From Buddleja alternifolia (taxonomy: Eukaryota; Streptophyta; Magnoliopsida; Lamiales; Scrophulariaceae), in NCBI GenBank assembly GCA_019426215.1, contig CM033402.1, positions 26,013,102-26,077,101 of the forward strand: DNA of 64,000 nt. Direction: 5' to 3'. The position numbers and the translations under genes are program-made. A model generated the notes under the pieces. That model did not search any database and was not told the origin of the DNA. It saw only the letters and a program-made list of their open reading frames with translations. Shown here one piece after another: positions 46,314-58,048 of this stretch (the stretch's first letter is position 1; every line of letters starts with the position of its first letter).

Positions 46314-46335
46314 GCAACTCCCACTGTGGTCGCCA
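46314..46335 (-). other. Tat-1 primer binding site
   Basis: On the minus strand TGGCGACCACAGTGGGAGTT sits between the 5' LTR and gag. TGGCGAC-type PBSs are used by Ogre/Tat elements (reported as tRNA-Arg). The exact tRNA needs a tRNA search. Confidence 0.7.
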
Positions 46336-46339
46336 AAAA

Positions 46340-46886
46340 TTTATTTATGGATAAAAACAAATTGAATAAGGAAGAGCTAATTTGATCAACTCAAGCCTCG
46401 TGATAATTCTCCACTTAGAATTATCTAACAACCCCCGCGTTCGAATTCGATACGCTAGACGGTGGTTCAGATTTTAACACTTTGATGTGTTGTTAAAATT
46501 GTTGTTCGGACCGCAATTAACATAAAAAGAAATGGAAGACACAAGTCCAGATATAACTTTATCTACCAAATACTTAAATCTGATAAAAATGATAAATATT
46601 ATACCTCCATATTGATCTCTGATCGCATACAACCAAGCTGTTCAATATAAAGTTTGGGCCTTCCTTCTCTTTTGGGCCTCCTTTGGCGAGCTTCTAATTT
46701 AGTGGCATATTAAGTTTGGGCCTATTCAATATAAAATCAATCTGAATTGCTTTAGGCCTGTTCCCGATTTTAATTAGTCATAATATGGGTTATTTGGGCC
46801 TTCTCGCCTTAAGCCCAATTTCGAATTGAGGAATGAATCATTCGGGCCTTTTATTTTAGTGAGTCCATTTCATTTAGGTGTAAACA
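46340..46886 (-). repeat. Tat-1 5' LTR
   Basis: In minus orientation it starts TGTTTACACC at 46886 and ends shortly before the PBS (about 46340-46348; the exact end is unclear because no perfect CA lies directly next to the PBS). It lacks about 200 bp found in the left LTR. Confidence 0.75.
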
Positions 46887-47316
46887 CTATTATTACTCTT
46901 ATTTATTTTTTGTAGTTCTACAAAAACTAAAAGAAATATATTTAAAAATGGGGGAAAAAGATATACATTAGTTAAAGACAAAATTAACCTAGACAACTTA
47001 CCAAAACTCATAAGAACTTAGGCTTTAATTGAATGACATGCTAATTTCAAAGATTTTTTTTTTTTTTTTGTGAAAAGTGGAAAAAAATATTTTTTAGGGA
47101 TGAGAAAACTAGTATGAAAAGTATGTTTGGATGAGTTTTTTTAAGAGAAAAACATATAATGATTAGTGTTGATGTGATATGTTTTTTTCTTATTAAAAAA
47201 TTATTTGGATTGATGTTTAGATATTCATATGGGTAGATATCATTCATTGAGACAAGCTAATAAGCCCAAAGAATAATATATATTTTTTCTTATTTAATTA
47301 TGATAAATCGGCCCAT
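46887..47316. other. Unassigned AT-rich spacer between Tat-1 and Tat-2
   Basis: No coding potential. Contains a T run (47052-47069) and a stretch rich in ggaaaaaaat/tttttt. The LTR of Tat-2 starts somewhere near its right end. Confidence 0.4.
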
Positions 47317-47758
47317 GTGATTATATTTCAGTCCCGTCTGTTAGCTAAAGTAGAGTCCAACCGGAGCCCTAAAAGGAAAGAGATCAATTAATAGAGAAGA
47401 ACCAACCAAATATCTCATTATGAATCAATTTGTGAAGATTGGTCAAATACTTACCAAATCAGGAGGATCAGACTCGGCTAAATATGGACCTGGATTAGAC
47501 ATGTCCAGCACGATTTGAGGACATCCAAAGCTTTCCAAAAATAGGCGTGACTACCATAAATAAAGCAGGAAGGAAATCAGCCAGATTTCAGTTACCATAT
47601 TTGTAAAGAAGCCATCTAGCTTGTATCAATACTCATTTCGGATGATTAATAAACAATTTACACATTCTATACATTTTACTCTTGAATATCTTATATCTTT
47701 ATACCCAATTTCTCGTAATTATCATATAAATTTATTGGTGTAAATCCCACGTGCATCA
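47317..47758 (+). repeat. Tat-2 5' LTR (start uncertain)
   Basis: The right end is well placed: ...ccacgtgcatca, then at, then the PBS. The left end is a guess at tgtgattatatttcag. A stretch taataaacaatttacaca near 47645 may contain the polyadenylation signal. No second LTR is in the window for comparison. Confidence 0.5.
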
Positions 47759-47760
47759 AT

Positions 47761-47775
47761 TGGCGCCGTCTGTGG
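47761..47775 (+). other. Tat-2 primer binding site
   Basis: TGGCGCCGTCTGTGG, two bases after the LTR end. This sequence is a hallmark of Athila/Tat-group Ty3/gypsy elements and fixes the plus orientation. Confidence 0.88.
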
Positions 47776-47870
47776 AAAATTGAGCTTCAAGGCTTGAGGT
47801 AACGTTTTATTATTTTTTCACAGTTTTCTTTTCTTTCACAAGTTTGATGGCAGAGCAACATATATAGGAA

Positions 47871-49275
47871 ATGAACGAAACTATGGAGGTTATAGGGAAC
47901 AAGGAGATGTTACTCCCGGCAAGACGAGGTAACAACACTCCTGAAACCCCAGTCATTTTTCCTAGACGTTTGATTGGCGAATTACAGGAGACCCCTATCG
48001 CACATGGGGGTGGAATCTCGGTTGGCGAGAAAGAATTTTCCTTGCAACCCGAAACGCAAGTTGTGGGGATGGAAAACTCCCTGCACTTTGCATCATCTTA
48101 TCACCTGACCAAGGAACAATTGCAGGAACTCATTGACAAAGCCGTTCAGGCTGGGGAAAAAAGACTTGGATCCGCATGGTCAGGGTAGGATGGAGGGAAG
48201 TCTGGTACAACAAGTACCCGAATACTCATATAAATTTGGAGTTTACTCCCAAAAATGGCTCTGGAAAATGAGCGGGGATAATGGAATTTGCTGAACAGGT
48301 GAACATACATGACGAGGAGGAACCCCCATGGAAATATCCTGCCCAAGAAGGTCACCAAATGTGGCGCACTAAGTTTCAGGATGAGGGAATCCAAGAAGGC
48401 AGGATCCTGCTTAATGTAACACGCCAGGAGAAAATCTAGGGAGAAATGCAACCTCTTAGGCAGGAAAAAAAATATGTCGAAAAGAATTAGGGTTATCGCC
48501 CAGGACAAGAAGGAAAAAACGACTTCGAAGATGAGGTTAATAGCTAAGAATCAATTCGTTCTTCAGAAAGAAATCCAGGAGGACGCGCTAAAACAAAAGA
48601 AGGAACAAGACAATGGAATCTCATTGCTAGAGTGATGGAGGAAATGAAAAAGAAGATAGCCGAAGGAAAAAGTACATGCGGATCGAGGGATCCCATTTAC
48701 TAATTCCATAATGTAGGAGGAATTGCCACGAGATTTCAAAATATACTCCATGATGACCTACAATGGTACATCAGAGCCCGAGGATCACTTGTACACTTTC
48801 AGGAATTATGCTCTACTGCATAGATAATCGGTTGCTATTAAATGTCGGGTGTTCCTAACAACGTTGACAAAGTCAGCACAGTTATGGTTTAACCAGCTAC
48901 CTAAAGGATCTATTGGATCCTTCCTAAAGTTCAGCACAAAATTTCTCCACCAATTTGCTAGCAACAAAAAGCATGAGCAAACCCAACTTAGCCTCTTTAA
49001 CATAAAGTAAAAAGGCGACGAAACTTTATGATCTTATGTGAAAAAGGTTTAATGCTACTACCTAAAAACAAGTGCTTTCATGCAGGGCTTACGTGAGGGG
49101 GATTTGTTCAAATCTTTAACTAAGAAACCAGCTGAAAATTTCAATGAGTTGCTTAGTCGGGTGAAAAAGTATGTTAACATGGAGGACGCTCAATTGACAA
49201 GGAGAGCAAAAATAAAAAAGGAAAGGAAAGAAGGAGAAAATCAGGGAAATTCTAAGAGCATCTCCAACCCATAAA
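47871..49275 (+). pseudogene. Tat-2 gag, first copy
   Basis: The start MNETMEVIGNKEMLLPARRG (47871) is followed by a variable N-terminus and, in broken frames, by the capsid domain: PEDHLYTFRNYALLHR, AIKCRVFLTTLTKSAQLWFN, GSFLKFSTKFLHQFASNKKH and GLREGDLFKSLTKKPAENFN (49080-49274). There are multiple stops. The sequence from 48131 on is repeated at 54134. Confidence 0.82.
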
Positions 49276-49958
49276 CATAAAAATAGTGCAACTTTTGCAG
49301 CATTTTAGTGTTATACAGTAAATTTACTCCAATCCATAACTCTAATTTTAACACCAAAAAAAATATTCTCTAAAATATTCTTTTTTACATCTTATATTAT
49401 GCTATTGTCTCTATTTCACAAATAACACCCAAACTTCAAGTTTTTTTTTACATATTCATCCAAATTTTTTTTGTTGTTATTTCGTGGTATTAAATAATAA
49501 AATTCACAATTAAAATACATTTTATTTTTGTAATAATAATTTCTCAATGTTTTATTATATTAGTTATTTTGTATTAGAACATTGTAGTTTTTAATATTAA
49601 TTTATGTTTATATAAATATTTCAATTTTTTTAATTTATGAAATATGCATTTTGTATAAGTTCTTAATATATATTTTTATTTATTGTTAAATTCAAAGTGA
49701 AATCATATTTAATTGAACAAAATAACATTTATAGGACATAATTATAACTTCATAAAGTTTTAAGGACTAAAGTGCAAAAGAAAAATAATACAAAAACTAA
49801 AATGCAACTAAATAAAAAAAAACGGACTTGCACCAAATTTGGTGCAAATGTCAAGTTTTACGTCAAATATAGCGTCCAACATCACAATTACACCAAATTT
49901 GGTGTTGTGGGTTGACATATCATTTCCAACTCAAATATAGAGTGGGTTGAAGATGGTC
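49256..49958. mobile_element. PIF/Harbinger-type element (703 bp) in the first gag copy
   Basis: Ends GAGCATCTCCAACCC (left) and GGGTTGAAGATGGTC (right) are inverted repeats with two mismatches, flanked by the 3-bp duplication taa. The second gag copy provides the empty site attctaagcatagcgg (55243-55258). TIR style and 3-bp TSD match PIF/Harbinger MITEs. AT-rich, non-coding. Confidence 0.9.
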
Positions 49959-49961
49959 TAA

Positions 49962-50172
49962 GCATAGCAGATTAAGGGGAAGGCATTCTCAAGTATCCAT
50001 GACTAGAGGACGAGGATCATTTCGACCTTCTTTTCCAGCACTGAGGAGTTTAACACAACTTATGGAGATAGAAAATAAAGGCCTAGTACAATGGCCAGCT
50101 ACCACGGGAACGAGTCTCAAAATACTTCAAATAAACCCTATTGTCTATACCACCGGAAGACTGGTCAACACG
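49962..50172 (+). pseudogene. Tat-2 gag, first copy, 3' part
   Basis: Continues the first gag copy after the Harbinger-type insert (catagcagattaaggggaag, then gacgaggatcatttcgacct) and stops at ctggtcaacac, where the FAD3 fragment begins. The second copy reads straight on at the same place (ctggtcaacacatgggtgac, 55453). Confidence 0.8.
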
Positions 50173-50432
50173 TGATGGTGCAAGTATGTCACCATGTCCA
50201 ACCACATTACAAATATCTGCCCAAAAATAACACTATTCTATTACTAATTATTTCAAATTAAATCTTAGGATTTTATAGATTTATTACTATTTATAGAATC
50301 TTTGACTTGATTCGATTTTTCTTTCTTTGTAGTTGTGCGAAAATCAAATCAGCTCTATCATTGTGCTATGATATTGACTAACAAAGAACAACAAATTATC
50401 TCCACTATCGAAAAATCAATATAACATACAAG

Positions 50433-51222
50433 CCGTGTTTTCAAAATCGAACCGGATCAGCCGGTCCGACCGGTCGGACCGCTGACCGGGCCGTATAATG
50501 GTCCGAGTTGAACCTGAAAACCGGTATTAGCTAAAAACCACCCAAAACCGTTCGGCTTACGGTCGGACCGCCGACCGGTTCGCAAAAACCGGGCGCCTTT
50601 GACTAAGTATAAATAATTAGTCAAATCCCTAAATTTTGTACCAAACACAACCCAATTTCTGCTTTGAGTGAGTTCCTAATTGTCTATTAGATCGAATTAC
50701 AGTCCAAGATTCTGTAAAATCTCGCCTTTTTGCCTCAAACTCCACAGGAACCGCTACGGCTTCTTCTCCCGCGAGCAGTTTGTAGCTTTTCTCAATTTTA
50801 AAACACAAGCAACAACACCTCTTCTTCTCTCCTCTTTCTTAATGTGGGTATCCGATCTCTCTCTTTCTCCCTTCCTTCCATTTTGTTTTGGTGTTTAAAC
50901 AAGATTTTTGTGAGTAAATAGGTGTGGGTGATTTTGTAGACTATCTAGTTGATCCTTTGATTTCATGAGAACGTGTGAAGTTCAGGTATATTTATGAATG
51001 ATATGAATGTATTCTAAGGATTGATATTTTTCTTTTTCTTTTTCTTTTTGTTGCATATTTATGTATTTTTTTATTTTTTTATTTGATTTTAATATATTAA
51101 TAATTATTTATAACATAATTATAACATCACTGGTCCGACCACGTTTGAACCACGATCCGACTAGTGAACCTTGAATCGGTAGATTTTCCGGTTCGATAGC
51201 CGGTCCGGTTTTTAAAACATTG
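50433..51222. mobile_element. hAT-like element (790 bp) in the FAD3 duplicate
   Basis: Flanked by catacaag (50425-50432) and catacgag (51223-51230), an 8-bp duplication with one mismatch. The intact FAD3 intron 5 gives the empty site catacaagtaatataacg (30807-30824). The ends are ccgtgttttcaaaa and ttttaaaacattg, imperfect inverted repeats, and both subterminal regions are rich in ccggtccg-type motifs in opposite orientations. No transposase is seen, so non-autonomous. Confidence 0.85.
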
Positions 51223-52010
51223 CATACGAGTAATATAACGTCATGGATGGATTTGATTGGATTTAAAATATCATAGATGGAAGTTAAAGGGAATTTATCT
51301 TTTAGCTAATTAAAAAATTAATAAGGAGGTTGATATTTGATGGGATTCTAAATCACATTAAAAAATTCCCAAATTTAGAAATCGGCATTTATTTTGAATT
51401 TCTCGTTTTTGGTTTCAATTTGAGCTTCAATTTGAAATTCATATCCCATAGTTGCCTAATCCAAAATAAAGAAGGTTTAGGTAGTTACCATGTAAGGAAT
51501 GCCAGAGAGCTTGAACAATAAGATTGGACTAATAATAGTGGACATATAGAAGAGAAACCCAAGCATAGCACCCCAACATATTGTTGAAGTCATCACCAAA
51601 TCCCTCTCATTGGCTTTAAACAAATCACTGTAAGGATTGAAGTGAGATCCACTCTTTCCTGGACTTCTGTACCTCTCTCAATTAAAAACAAAGTAAATTA
51701 AAAAACTATATAGTCTTTTTCCATGAAAAATATATATCGTGAATATCAAATAGTAATAATTTACAACTATACAATAGCTAAAAGTAGATGAAAATTCTGT
51801 GTTTATTTTTATTTTGGGGTTTTTTTTGGTGAAAATTTTGGTGAAAAAGTTTATTGGGAGTTGTATTTTGATGAAAATGTATTTGGTTTTGTATTTAATT
51901 TTATTTTCAGAAAAAACAAAAGTTACTGTAGCAGTCAAATTATGTAAGTTTTTGTCTGAAAAATTATGTTTATAATTAGTTAATGATTTTGGTTATATAT
52001 ATATATAAAT

Positions 52011-53542
52011 ATATAGGGTATGGATCAAATACATCCCTATGTACTTTAAGTAAGATATAAGACCCAATTTAAACCATTTGATCCCAAGGTCCATAATTAA
52101 AGCCATTATTTCGGTTTTAATCTTTGATTTAATGATGATAGGGGCATTTTAGTCTATAGATCTAACAAACCCTTGCAAATAATATGTAGGATCAAAATTA
52201 AATCCGTTGTTATATGCAATAATAGATTCCTCTTTCCTTTTTAATTGTTCCTTCCAATTTCAGCACACAGAAAGTTACGATTGATATAGAAAACTTTAAA
52301 TTCATATTCAATTCATATATCATCAATTCATCATCGGCAATTTCAGCTCGGAATCATCGACAATTCAACATCAAGAATAACCATTATTGATGATGATGAT
52401 GATTTCTCCTCAAGAACAGCCATGGTGGAAGAAGAAGAAGCTGTTGTTGTTATTTAAATAATTGATTTGAATTTGAAATCTCCTTATGAGAAATTGGAAA
52501 CTAATTAATCACACATAATTTCAGTTTTATTATTATGGGAAAGCTTTAACCAGATGAGACTACGCACAGGTAATGGGATGATGAATGAATAATCCTCTGG
52601 CTAATATACCGTATAATGAGTTATAATATACTATATAATGTGTTATAATATACTGTATAATGACTTATAAGATACTGTAGAATTGAATATTTTTAATATA
52701 TTATAAACACATACTGTATAATGAGTTATAATATAGCGTGTACTATGTTATAACATACTGTATAATGACTTATAAAATATTGTACAAATGAATATTTTTA
52801 ATATGTTATAAACACATACTGTATAATGAGTTATAATATACCATATAATGTGTTCTAGAATACTGTACAATACCTTATAAGATACTGTATAATTGAATAT
52901 TTTTAATATGTTATAAACACATACTGTTTGTTACATATTAACATACTGTATACCACATTTATATTTACTGTATAATATTATATAAGTTACTGAATATTGC
53001 TTGTTAAGATACTGAATTATAAATCGGTATTGGGATAGGAAAATATATAAGGAATTACAATATAGAAAGTTCAATGTTGTTGCCCACCTTCTGTGTAAAT
53101 GGGGCATTCAATCCACCTTCTGCACCCACCTTTGAATATATAATGCTTATTTATATATATAAAAAAAAAGCTATTCAATCCACTACTTAATGAAATCGTC
53201 TCCATCTCACAAATGAGAATCCACACGGCAATTTCAATAAAAAGGAATCAGAAATGAATTAAAAGGTATTCGCAGCAAGGACGAGAGAAAGGGAGAGAGA
53301 GAGGACAGAAGAAAGACCTTTACTGCAATTGGGTTTAAATGTGAGAGATTTTAGGGAGATTGTGGAGTTAATTTAGGACGTGCTTTGCTGTATAATGGTG
53401 TGTATTTTACTATTATACCCTTCAGCCAGTTACAATTGAGTTTCACGCCTGTTTCTAGTGTTTAATTTGGACTGTTTGATTTAATTGATCCAATGGTGTA
53501 TATTGGGTCTTATATCTTATTTAATATAGGGTATAGATCTTG

Positions 53543-53550
<8 letters not shown>
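52011..53550. mobile_element. TIR element (about 1.54 kb) in intron 4 of the FAD3 duplicate
   Basis: Starts tatagggtatggatca and ends tagatcttgaccctata; about 75 bp of each end are inverted repeats (for example taagatataagacccaattt and its counterpart attgggtcttatatcttatt). The target is a (TA)n run, so the duplication cannot be measured. The intact FAD3 intron 4 lacks the element (near 31645). The interior holds a tandem array and no ORF. Superfamily not determined. Confidence 0.8.
52606..52920. repeat. 105-bp tandem repeat, three copies
   Basis: Units at 52606, 52711 and 52816, each starting with a form of ataccgtataatgagttata and ending tatgttataaacac. Smaller internal repeats of tactgtataatg/ttataa occur in each unit, so the array is a repeat within a repeat. 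Confidence 0.88.
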
Positions 53551-53584
<34 letters not shown>

Positions 53585-54133
53585 AGTTGGTGTAATTAGT
53601 AGGCACCTTAAAGTAGAGACAAATAGAGAGATAATAGCTGATAAATTCTTTGATTAAAAAAGACAAAAAAGTTTTTTTTGGTCAAAAAAATATAAAGCAA
53701 ACAAGCTTTGACTAAAATTTTTGGCCAAAATGTGTTTGAAAACAAAAATAAACACATCCCACACTTCCTTGTTTTGGTTCAATATGTTAATTATTTTATA
53801 AATATTAAAAAACCACACGTCAGTAGTTCGGTTTAATATGGATTTTTTTTTCTCTTTTACTACATCGGTATTGGAAAACATTTCAAATCATGGTACTTAT
53901 AACATAGTACTTCAGATCTAGAAAGACCACCTAATAAAATTAATTTGTTTTTGGTAAGCAAGCAACCGAATAACATTAATTTGTTTTTGGTAAGCAACCG
54001 CATAACATTAATTGGACATTCAATTATTATAAATTAAGTGTAAGCGCCTCACTTGTAGTTGTATACAATTTTTTGTGTAAGAACAGGAAAGGTCAAAGGA
54101 GCACTAAAATAATAATAGGCATTAAAGTGGAAA

Positions 54134-56304
54134 ATTGACACAGCCGTCCAGGCCGGGAAGAAAGACTTGGATCCGCATAGTCAGGGTAAAATTGAGGGAA
54201 GTCTGGTACAACAAGTACCCGAATACTCATATCAATTAACTCCCGAAATTGGCTTTGGAAAACGAGCGGGGAGAATGAAATTTGCTGAACAGGTGAACAT
54301 ACGTGACGAGGAGGAACCCCCATGGAAATATCTTGCCCAAGAAGGTCACCAAATGTAGCACGCCGAGTTTCAGGATGAGGGAATCCAGGAAGGCAGGATC
54401 CTGCCCAATGTAACACACCAGGAGAAAATCCAGGGAGAAATGCAACCTCTTAGGCAGGAAAAAAATATGTCGAAAAGAATTGGGGTTGTCGCCCAGGACT
54501 AGAAGGAAAAAAAGACTTCGAAGAAGAGGTTAATAGCTACGAATCAATTTGTTCTTTAGAAGGAAATCCTAGACGACACGCTAAAACAAAAGAAGGAACA
54601 AGACAATGGAATCTTGTTGCTAGAGTGATGGAGGAAATGGAAAAGAAGATAGTTGGAGGAAAAAGTACATGCGGATCGAGGGATCCCATTGACTAATTCC
54701 ATAATGTAGGAGGAATTGTCGTAAGATTTCAAAATATACTCAATGATGACCTACGATGGTACATCAGACCCTGAGAATCACTTATACACTTTCAGGAATT
54801 ATGCTCTACTGCATAGATAATCGGATGCTATTAAATGTCGGGTGTTCCTAACAACGCTGACTAAGTCACAACAGTTATGGTTTAACTAGCTACTTGAAGG
54901 ATCTATCGGATCCTTCCTGAATTTTAGCACAAAATTTCTCCACCAATTTGCTAGCAGCAATAAGCATGAGCAAACCCAACTTAGCCTCTTTAACATGAAG
55001 CAAAAAGGTGACGAAACTTTACGATCTTATGTGAAAAAGGTTTAATGCTACTACCTAAAACCAAGTGCTTTCATGCAGGGCTTACGTGAGGGGGATTTGT
55101 TCAAATCTTTAACTACGAAACCAGCTGAAAATTTTGATGAGTTGCTTAGCCGGGTGACAAAGTATGTTAACATGGAGGATGCTCAATTGACAAGGAGAGC
55201 AGAAATAAAATAGGAAAAGAAAGAAGGAGAAAATCAGGGAAATTCTAAGCATAGCGGATTAAGGGGATGGCATTCTCAAGGATCCATGACTAAAGGACGA
55301 GGATCATTTCGACCTTCTTTTCCAGCACCAAGGAGTTTAACACAACAACTTATGGAGGTAGAAAATAAAGGCATAGTACAATGGCCAACTAGCATGGGAA
55401 ACGAGTCTCAAAATACTTCAAACAAACCCTATTTTCTACACCACCGAAAAACTGGTCAACACATGGGTGACTGGAGAGCACTGGCTTTGGAGCTGGAATG
55501 TTTAGTTAAAGTAAGAAGCCTGAAGGATTTTGTGATAAATAATAAACCAGCGGAAAATAACAACACCACTGGATCCTCATTTAAAGGAAGAGGGACATTG
55601 TGGTATCTAGGTCGAGGAAGAGGAAGAGCTTCAGGAAGATGATTAGGAAGATCTAGACCTGGAAACCAAGGACATTTCCCTCAGCCTATGGGGGCAAGCC
55701 CTACTGGAGTACAAAATAACGCAAAAGTTCCTACCAGCACGGATGTAAATAAGTCATTGGCAACAATTCACATTATATCTGAAGGGCTTGAGTCAGGAAG
55801 AGCTTTACGATGAAGCGCTCGGCAAGCAAAAAATGGCTCTGCATTCTTCCTAAATGTTAGCCAGGATCGTCCCCAGGAGGAAATTTGTTTTGGTCTAAAC
55901 ACCTCATAACTATGCTTTAGTTATCACGACCACCATAGATAATTATAATGTGCAAAGGGTGTTCGTCTTCAGTGGACATCCTTTTCTACTAAGGATTCCA
56001 GTAGATGACTTTGGGGGGTGCTAAATTGGAAGCTATGAGTACCCCGTTATATGGGTTTGCAGGAAAATCGGTTCCACCTATTAGACAAATCACATTACCC
56101 ATGTCAATGGGACAAGCACCAAACTAGGTAACTAAGTTGGTAAATTCTTGGTGGTAGACACCCCGTCAGCCTATAATGTAAATATAGGAAGGCCCACTCT
56201 AATACTATTTGGAGCTGTGATATCCATCCCTCACATGAAAATCAAATTCCCTATGCCTCAAGAAGTGGGAGAAGTTGCAGGAGATCAATATGCGGCACAA
56301 AAAT
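54134..56304 (+). pseudogene. Tat-2 gag (second copy) and protease remains
   Basis: 54134-55460 repeats the gag of 48131-50172. It then runs further than the first copy: an open stretch 55286-55642 (ITKGRGSFRPSFPAPRSLTQ-like, VRSLKDFVINNKPAENNNTT and GRGTLWYLGRGRGRASGR, a basic nucleic-acid-binding tail). It is followed by broken frames with ARQAKNGSAFFLNVSQDRPQ and a protease-like region near 55950-56280 (VVDTPSAYNVNIGRPTL-like). Many stops. Confidence 0.75.
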
Positions 56305-58048
56305 TGTTAGGATTATGACCTCCATGCCACAGAGGAATTAGATTAACTAGGACATTTATATTTATATTGTACAAAATCTTATTCATTAATAAAGGCATTG
56401 TTTTGTTCATATCAATCTCGATGGCATTAATATAAGTATTGAACGGATAAGTCCCGAGTAATCACGAGGGAGCTTCTACTCCTCAATGGTTAGAGGAGAA
56501 GGACACTAGAAGTATCGGTTCCTTGTTTACTTAAACTAGAGTCCGCAAGTCGAAGAAGCCATAATTGGGCATTAAGACAAGACTTGTATGACACAAGTTT
56601 TGACAAGGAGTGTCAGTCGGTCACTTTGGATGGTGGGAGCTTGGTCATAGATTCGAACACGGCTCGCCGTAATTCAATCACATGAGTAATTACTCTTTGA
56701 CTGTCAATGATTGAATTACTGGTCACGGTAGTGTATGTGAGACTTAGACCTGAGCATTCACGAAGATTGGACTTGTGACACTAAACGAGTTATTAGAGTA
56801 GTTAGATCCAATTCCCCCTTTGGTGGGATCAACCTCAAAATGCGGTTCCCAAGGACAAGTGATAATTGTTCGGTGATTGCCAATAGGGGATTCACTGTCT
56901 CGGGTATTAACAAGATAACGTCTTGTGCGATTGTAGGTAAATGAAATTATAAATCTTTGACCAAAGCAGGAGAACTAACTTATCTATAGTACATAAGGGT
57001 AGTTCAGTAGTTTCATCTTACAATAATTCATAAAGCACAACATCGAGGTCTGTGAGTTTGACATAATTCATGACTCTCACTCGATCGGGATGTTATAGTG
57101 AAAGGCTTATACTCACTTGGTGTCTGTGACCTAAATGTTCGTATTGATCTATTCATTTCAATTGGGTTTCGATGTGAGTCCACGAGACTAGTTAGGTGAT
57201 ACTCACATCCTTGGTTTCCTCCCAATGCAGTTGAGACGAACTTAGAGAGTCGCGCTTCAAAAAAATTGAGCGAAGAAAATTCTTTCGTTGTCAAATATAT
57301 AAAATAGGTAATTTGCTATTTGATGAGCAAATTAATTTATTTTATTGATTAGATTAATGAAAATAAATTAATAATAAATGATTAGATGTATTTATTATGA
57401 ACACATTAACCTATTTGATTTATTGGATTAATGAAATAAATTAATTATAATAAATAATTAGATTTATTTATTATACTCATCCTATTATTAAATAATTGGA
57501 TTATTTAATTTAGATGATTATTAATTAGTATTATATTTTAATTAGATTAAAATATATTGGACCTAATTAATAATTGGACTAAGTTGAAAGTCAACATAGC
57601 CCAACTAGGATGAGAAGGGCGTGTGTGAGGCGTGTATGTGAGTTGGATAGGCTCAAGGAATTAGTTAATTCCAAGTCCATCACTCCTTATATATACCTAA
57701 CTCCCTGATTCAAAAAACCTTAACTCTTACAATTAAATTGACAGCAAATAAAGAAGAATAGAAAAATCTCTCTCCCCTCTTTAGTATAGTTGTTGGCCCT
57801 TAGAGAGTCAAAGGTGGTGGATTTTTCTTCAAACTTATTCCGGCGTGATATCTAGAGGCAGAAGTTTATCAATTGTTGCTATCCGAAAGATCAAGTTTTT
57901 GAATCAAATCAAAAGGTTTGTGAAAAGATAAAATTAGATTTCATCTTCTTTATAAATTTTGAATTTTGTGAAAATTCCCAAAGTGATCCGATTGTGAATC
58001 CGGATATGAATTTACATTTCCGCTACACATGAACCAGGATTCACAACA
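56305..58048 (+). mobile_element. Solo LTR in Tat-2, same family as 24761 and 58726
   Basis: Starts TGTTAGGATTATGACC, ends ggattcacaaca (TG...CA), 1744 bp, flanked by the perfect duplication aaaat (56300-56304 and 58049-58053). No internal region. It is block-for-block similar to the LTR at 58726-60503. Confidence 0.9.

Larger units (their letters stand above)
34002..46886 (-). mobile_element. Tat-1: Ty3/gypsy (Tat lineage) element with an antisense accessory gene
   Basis: Minus-strand order: 5' LTR (about 46340-46886), PBS (46314-46335), gag (from 46279), protease, RT, RNase H with a second RNase H domain, integrase (ending near 38696), an antisense + strand gene (35091-38651), PPT (34642-34657) and 3' LTR (about 34002-34641). 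The RT-RNaseH-integrase order defines Ty3/gypsy; the extra RNase H domain and the PMD-type ORF downstream of pol point to the Tat lineage (Tat/Retand/Ogre). Frameshifts and stops show decay. The 3' end of the left LTR is truncated, so target duplications cannot be checked. Confidence 0.88.
50173..54133 (-). pseudogene. Truncated FAD3 duplicate (partial exon 6, intron 5, exon 5, intron 4)
   Basis: Matches 30563-32180 of the intact gene: partial exon 6 (about 50173-50208), intron 5, exon 5 (about 51489-51674) and intron 4 up to 8 bases before the exon 4 donor. Nucleotide identity is high (well over 90% by eye outside inserts). Exon 5 remains open, but its acceptor CAG has become GAG and its first codon TGG has become AGG; a Tyr codon near the end became Ser. 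There is no promoter, no start and none of the first two His boxes. Introns are retained, so it is a DNA-level duplication, not a processed copy. Two DNA elements were inserted later (50433-51222 and 52011-53550). Confidence 0.93.

Noticed and set aside
50173..54133. A second functional FAD3 gene
   Set aside because: Only exon 5 and part of exon 6 are present, the exon 5 acceptor region is changed, and there is no promoter or His boxes 1 and 2.
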